This document shows positions 61,607 through 64,000 of a stretch of 64,000 bases of DNA, one piece after another; the first letter of the stretch is position 1; every line of letters starts with the position of its first letter. The notes under the pieces were generated by a model. It was not told the DNA's origin. It searched no databases and saw only the letters and a list, made by a program, of their open reading frames with translations. Both the position numbers and the translations under genes were made by a program. The DNA is from Conexivisphaera sp049976725. GTDB taxonomy: Archaea > Thermoproteota > Nitrososphaeria > Conexivisphaerales > Conexivisphaeraceae. The stretch spans positions 9,567-73,566 of the forward strand of contig JBMFHR010000002.1 in assembly GCA_049976725.1 (NCBI GenBank), read 5' to 3'.

Positions 61607-63364
61607 ATGGGCATGCCCGAGCCCCCGGCACCGGACGTCGAGCTGATCGCGCGCAAGCACGCCCTGGCCAACGCCCTCAGGCACGGCGGCAGGGCCGACC
61701 CCGGCGCCGTCCTGGGGAAGGTCCTGGCGGAGCGCCCCGACCTGCGCCCGCGCGCCAGGGAGATCGGCGAGCTGGTCAGGCGCGTGTGCGAGGCTGTGTC
61801 CTCGATGTCGCCCGAGGAGCAGGCGCGCGAGCTGGGGTCCCTGGCCCCGGAGATGCTGGAGGGGCGCCGCCGCGGGGAGGGAGAGAGGGCTTCGCTCCCG
61901 CCGCTGCCCGGCGCCGAGCGCGGCCGCGTCGTCACCAGGTTCGCGCCAAACCCCGACAGCGTCCTCCACGTGGGCTCCGCGCGGGCGGCCGTGCTTTCCC
62001 ACGACTACGCCCGGATGTACGGGGGGAAGTTCATACTCAGGTTCGACGACACTGATCCCAGGATAAAGAGGTCCAGGCTCGAGCTCTACGACGCCGTCCT
62101 GGAGGACCTCAGGTGGCTCGGGTGCGAGCCGGACGAGGTCCACAGGCAGAGCGAGCGCATGGAGGTCTACTACGAGCACGCGGAGAGGCTGATCCGCATG
62201 GGCGGGGCGTACGTCGACACGTGCCCCCCGGAGGAGTTCAGGAGGCTCGTCAGGTCCTCCAGGCCCTGCCCCGACAGGGATCTCCCCCCAGAGGAGCACC
62301 TGGAGAGGTGGAGGGGGATGCTCGAGGGGAGGTACCGCGAGGGCGAGGCGGTCGTCCGCGTCAAGACGGACCTCGCCCACCCCAATCCGGCCGTGAGGGA
62401 CTGGCCGGCCTTCAGGATCATCGACACCGGGAGGTACCCCCACCCGATCACCGGCTCGAAGTACAGGGTCTGGCCGCTCTACAACTGGGCCTCCGCCATC
62501 GACGATCACCTCATGGGGATCACCCACGTGTTCAGGGGGCAGGAGCACGCCACGAACGCCGAGAAGCAGAGGTACGTCTACTCGTACTTCGGGTGGGAGT
62601 ACCCGACCGCCGTGCACTACGGCAGGCTGATGATGGAGGGAGGGTCCCTCAGCAAGAGCGAGATAGAGCGCGGCATAAGGGAGGGGAGGTTCAGGGGCTA
62701 CGATGACCCGCGCCTCGCGACGCTCAGGGCCCTCAGGAGGAGGGGCATACTCCCCGGCGCTGTTAGGGAGATAATATACTCGGTCGGGCTGAAGCCCTCC
62801 GACGCGACCGTGAGCTGGAGCAACCTGCTCGCCGCCAACAGGAAGCTCGTGGACCCGATCGCGCCCAGGTACTTCGCGGTGCTGGATCCCGTCGAGCTGA
62901 GGGTGACCGGGGTGACGGGGGAGCTCCGCGCGGAGATGCCCAGGCACCCGCAGAACCCCTCGATGGGCAGGAGGTCCTACGTGTTGGTCCCGGAGGGCGG
63001 ATCCCTGACGCTGCTCGTGGAGAGGTCCGACGCCTCCTCCCCGCCGGGGACGCTGCTCAGGCTGATGGGGCTGGCCAACGTGCGCGTGAAGTCGGCCTCC
63101 GGCCCGCGCGTGGAGGCGGAGCTCGTGCCGGGCGGCGTCGAGGAGGCCAAGTCCGCGGGCGCTGCCTTCGTGCACTGGGTGCACCCTCCGAACTCCACGC
63201 GCATAAGGGTCGTGATGGACGACGCGAGCGAGAGGGCCGGGCTGGCGGAGTCGGCCGCGGCGTCCGAGGCGCCGGGCACGGTGGTCCAGTTCGAGAGGCT
63301 CTTCTTCGCCAGGCTGGACTCCGCGGGCGCCGATGGCCTCCTCTTCTACTACACATCGGACTGA
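61607..63364 (+). CDS. gltX: Glutamyl-tRNA synthetase, archaeal type
   Basis: A 585-residue class I synthetase charging tRNA-Glu (and tRNA-Gln for later amidation). Residues 1-105 are the archaeal N-terminal helical extension (ELIARKHALANALRHGGRAD). VTRFAPNPDSVLHVGSARAA contains the HIGH-type motif, RFDDTDPRIKRSRLELYDAV follows, YNWASAIDDHLMGITHVFRG binds tRNA acceptor, and GGSLSKSEIERGI holds the KMSKS equivalent. The beta-barrel anticodon domain starts near residue 420. It follows the prenyl synthase after three bases. Confidence 0.95.
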   Translation: MGMPEPPAPDVELIARKHALANALRHGGRADPGAVLGKVLAERPDLRPRAREIGELVRRVCEAVSSMSPEEQARELGSLAPEMLEGRRRGEGERASLPPLPGAERGRVVTRFAPNPDSVLHVGSARAAVLSHDYARMYGGKFILRFDDTDPRIKRSRLELYDAVLEDLRWLGCEPDEVHRQSERMEVYYEHAERLIRMGGAYVDTCPPEEFRRLVRSSRPCPDRDLPPEEHLERWRGMLEGRYREGEAVVRVKTDLAHPNPAVRDWPAFRIIDTGRYPHPITGSKYRVWPLYNWASAIDDHLMGITHVFRGQEHATNAEKQRYVYSYFGWEYPTAVHYGRLMMEGGSLSKSEIERGIREGRFRGYDDPRLATLRALRRRGILPGAVREIIYSVGLKPSDATVSWSNLLAANRKLVDPIAPRYFAVLDPVELRVTGVTGELRAEMPRHPQNPSMGRRSYVLVPEGGSLTLLVERSDASSPPGTLLRLMGLANVRVKSASGPRVEAELVPGGVEEAKSAGAAFVHWVHPPNSTRIRVVMDDASERAGLAESAAASEAPGTVVQFERLFFARLDSAGADGLLFYYTSD

Positions 63365-63516
63365 CTATCCGGACGGTGCCGCGCGGGCGTCAGGGCGCGG
63401 GTTGCTCCATCGATCACCCGCGCCCGTAGATCCGGCGGGGGAACTGGCGGAGGCGATCCGCGCCTCGACCCTCGCGCGAGGTCCTTGCCTGCCGGTATTC
63501 CGGACATGGCCGCACG
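63365..63516. other. Intergenic stretch after gltX
   Basis: GC-rich sequence with no frame, tRNA, sRNA box or repeat that I can support. It leads to a weak TATA-like motif at 63517. Confidence 0.5.
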
Positions 63517-63525
63517 GCTTAAAGG
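63517..63525 (+). promoter_or_regulatory. Weak TATA-like box before the last open frame
   Basis: GCTTAAAGG lies about 25 bases before ATG 63546, the spacing common in this window. Confidence 0.3.
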
Positions 63526-63545
63526 GCGGGCCGGGCGCCGCGACG

Positions 63546-64000
63546 ATGGATGCGCGCCGGATCCGCGGCTACGCATCGGCCCTCGTAGGAACGTCGCCGT
63601 CGAGGACGAGGGGGCTTCGGAGGCGGATCCGCGAGAACCCCAGGCCGGCGGACCTCTTGTCGTTCGTGGCCTCCCGCGCCCCCACGCCAGTGCGCGTGGG
63701 GGCGGGCGGGGAGCTGGCGGACCTCTGGGGCGAGCGGGGCTCCGTCGTGAATGAGGCGGCCAGGAGGCCTCCCACCTCCTTGAGGGGGCGCGATAATCTA
63801 TGGCTGGCGATGACCCGGCGCCGTTTCGACCCGCTTACCTCCCCACGGGCGCGGGGAGGCTGCACGAGGAGGCCGCGCGGCCTGAGGGGGATCGGGGGCA
63901 TCGGCGATGCCGGTGCAGATTGGAATCGAGGACTCCCTCGCCGCGCCATTGCCCACGTAGTGCGGCGCGGCAGCGCCGGCGATACCTATTTAAGATGGCC
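63546..64000 (+). CDS. Unrecognised open frame, runs off the window
   Basis: From ATG 63546 the frame stays open for 151 codons to the window end. The middle part (IRENPRPADLLSFVASRAPT, PVRVGAGGELADLWGERGSV) has protein-like composition and G/C third positions; later codons are arginine/glycine-rich and less convincing. I recognise no family. In DNA this rich in GC an open frame of this length is not rare. A TATA-like box near 63989 suggests that another gene may begin just beyond the window. Confidence 0.3.
   Translation, partial: MDARRIRGYASALVGTSPSRTRGLRRRIRENPRPADLLSFVASRAPTPVRVGAGGELADLWGERGSVVNEAARRPPTSLRGRDNLWLAMTRRRFDPLTSPRARGGCTRRPRGLRGIGGIGDAGADWNRGLPRRAIAHVVRRGSAGDTYLRW
63985..63994 (+). 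promoter_or_regulatory. TATA-like box at the window end
   Basis: CCTATTTAAG is a good TATA match facing right. Its gene would start at about base 64015, outside the window. Confidence 0.4.

Noticed and set aside
59324..63184. A 1286-codon open frame on the minus strand
   Set aside because: It lies exactly antisense to the isopentenyl phosphate kinase end, isomerase, prenyl synthase and gltX, all with clear family motifs. Long antisense frames are expected where third positions are nearly always G or C.
63569..63949. Minus-strand 126-codon frame near the window end
   Set aside because: Its composition is serine/arginine/proline-rich without recognisable motifs, and it is antisense to the slightly more protein-like plus-strand frame.
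1..64000. CRISPR arrays, insertion sequences, att sites, rRNA genes or a replication origin
   Set aside because: No regularly spaced repeats, transposase motifs, rRNA consensus or clustered origin-box-like repeats were seen on either strand.

Overview
The window is a gene-dense, very GC-rich stretch of an archaeal chromosome in which codon third positions are almost always G or C. Evidence for Archaea is direct: eukaryote-type ribosomal proteins (eS1/S3Ae, eS4, eL15, eL18, eL19, eL32, eL37), RNase P proteins, RNA polymerase subunits RpoD and RpoN, two proteasome beta subunits, KEOPS subunits, glycerol-1-phosphate dehydrogenase, aCPSF1 and an archaeal mevalonate route. LysW-type lysine/arginine synthesis, tRNA introns, a SepF-like division protein, a short eL15, and the lack of eL34 and eL14 at their usual places beside cmk and cbf5 point to a thermophilic TACK archaeon, perhaps near Thaumarchaeota/Nitrososphaeria of the Conexivisphaera kind. 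That placement is inference.

Layout. Bases 1-7211 hold a lysine/arginine cluster: the end of an ArgX-like ligase, argC, argB, argD/lysJ, an Lrp-type regulator, homocitrate synthase, lysX and lysK. Bases 7236-8581 (minus) encode Pop5, Rpp30 and a DUF54 RNA-binding protein. Bases 8667-9633 are a GTP-type PEP carboxykinase gene that has lost its catalytic middle. Bases 9686-14628 carry kae1, bud32, an ITPase, S15, a Cdc45/RecJ-like protein, pcc1 and S3Ae. Bases 14633-25648 are housekeeping genes (YchF, a SerA-like dehydrogenase, L15e, an FAD synthase-like protein, translin, both proteasome beta subunits, NMNAT, an aminotransferase, FKBP, G1P dehydrogenase, aCPSF1). Bases 25664-27923 hold sepF, a PUA protein, Lsm, L37e, apt and an intron-bearing tRNA-Ile.

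Bases 27982-45019 are the large ribosomal protein cluster, from L3 to secY, adkA, an EMC3-like protein, cmk and cbf5. It is interrupted between S19 and L22 by a PDCD5 gene and a SPOUT methyltransferase. Then come an intron-bearing tRNA-Ser, small membrane protein genes, a sugar nucleotidyltransferase, zinc ferredoxin, aconitase-X and glmS. Bases 51329-56977 are the second ribosomal/RNAP cluster (S13, S4, S11, RpoD, L18e, L13, S9, RpoN, enolase, S2). Bases 56967-63364 run through MEMO, mevalonate kinase, isopentenyl phosphate kinase, type 2 IPP isomerase, a prenyl synthase and GltX. With aconitase-X and G1P dehydrogenase, these supply most of the archaeal ether-lipid precursor route. The last 636 bases hold only one weak, unrecognised open frame.

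Two signals recur. Genes behind a promoter often have a TATA-like box about 25-30 bases before an ATG, GTG or TTG, implying leaderless or very short-leader mRNAs. Genes inside operons use a GAGGTG-type Shine-Dalgarno and overlapping stop/start codons. In four genes (argC, argB, L29, L3) the conserved N-terminus can only be included if translation starts at ACG, CTG, CTG and ATC. Those starts, the collapsed PEP carboxykinase, and the 97-base kae1/bud32 overlap are the most unusual things here. I see no CRISPR array, insertion sequence, prophage or rRNA gene.
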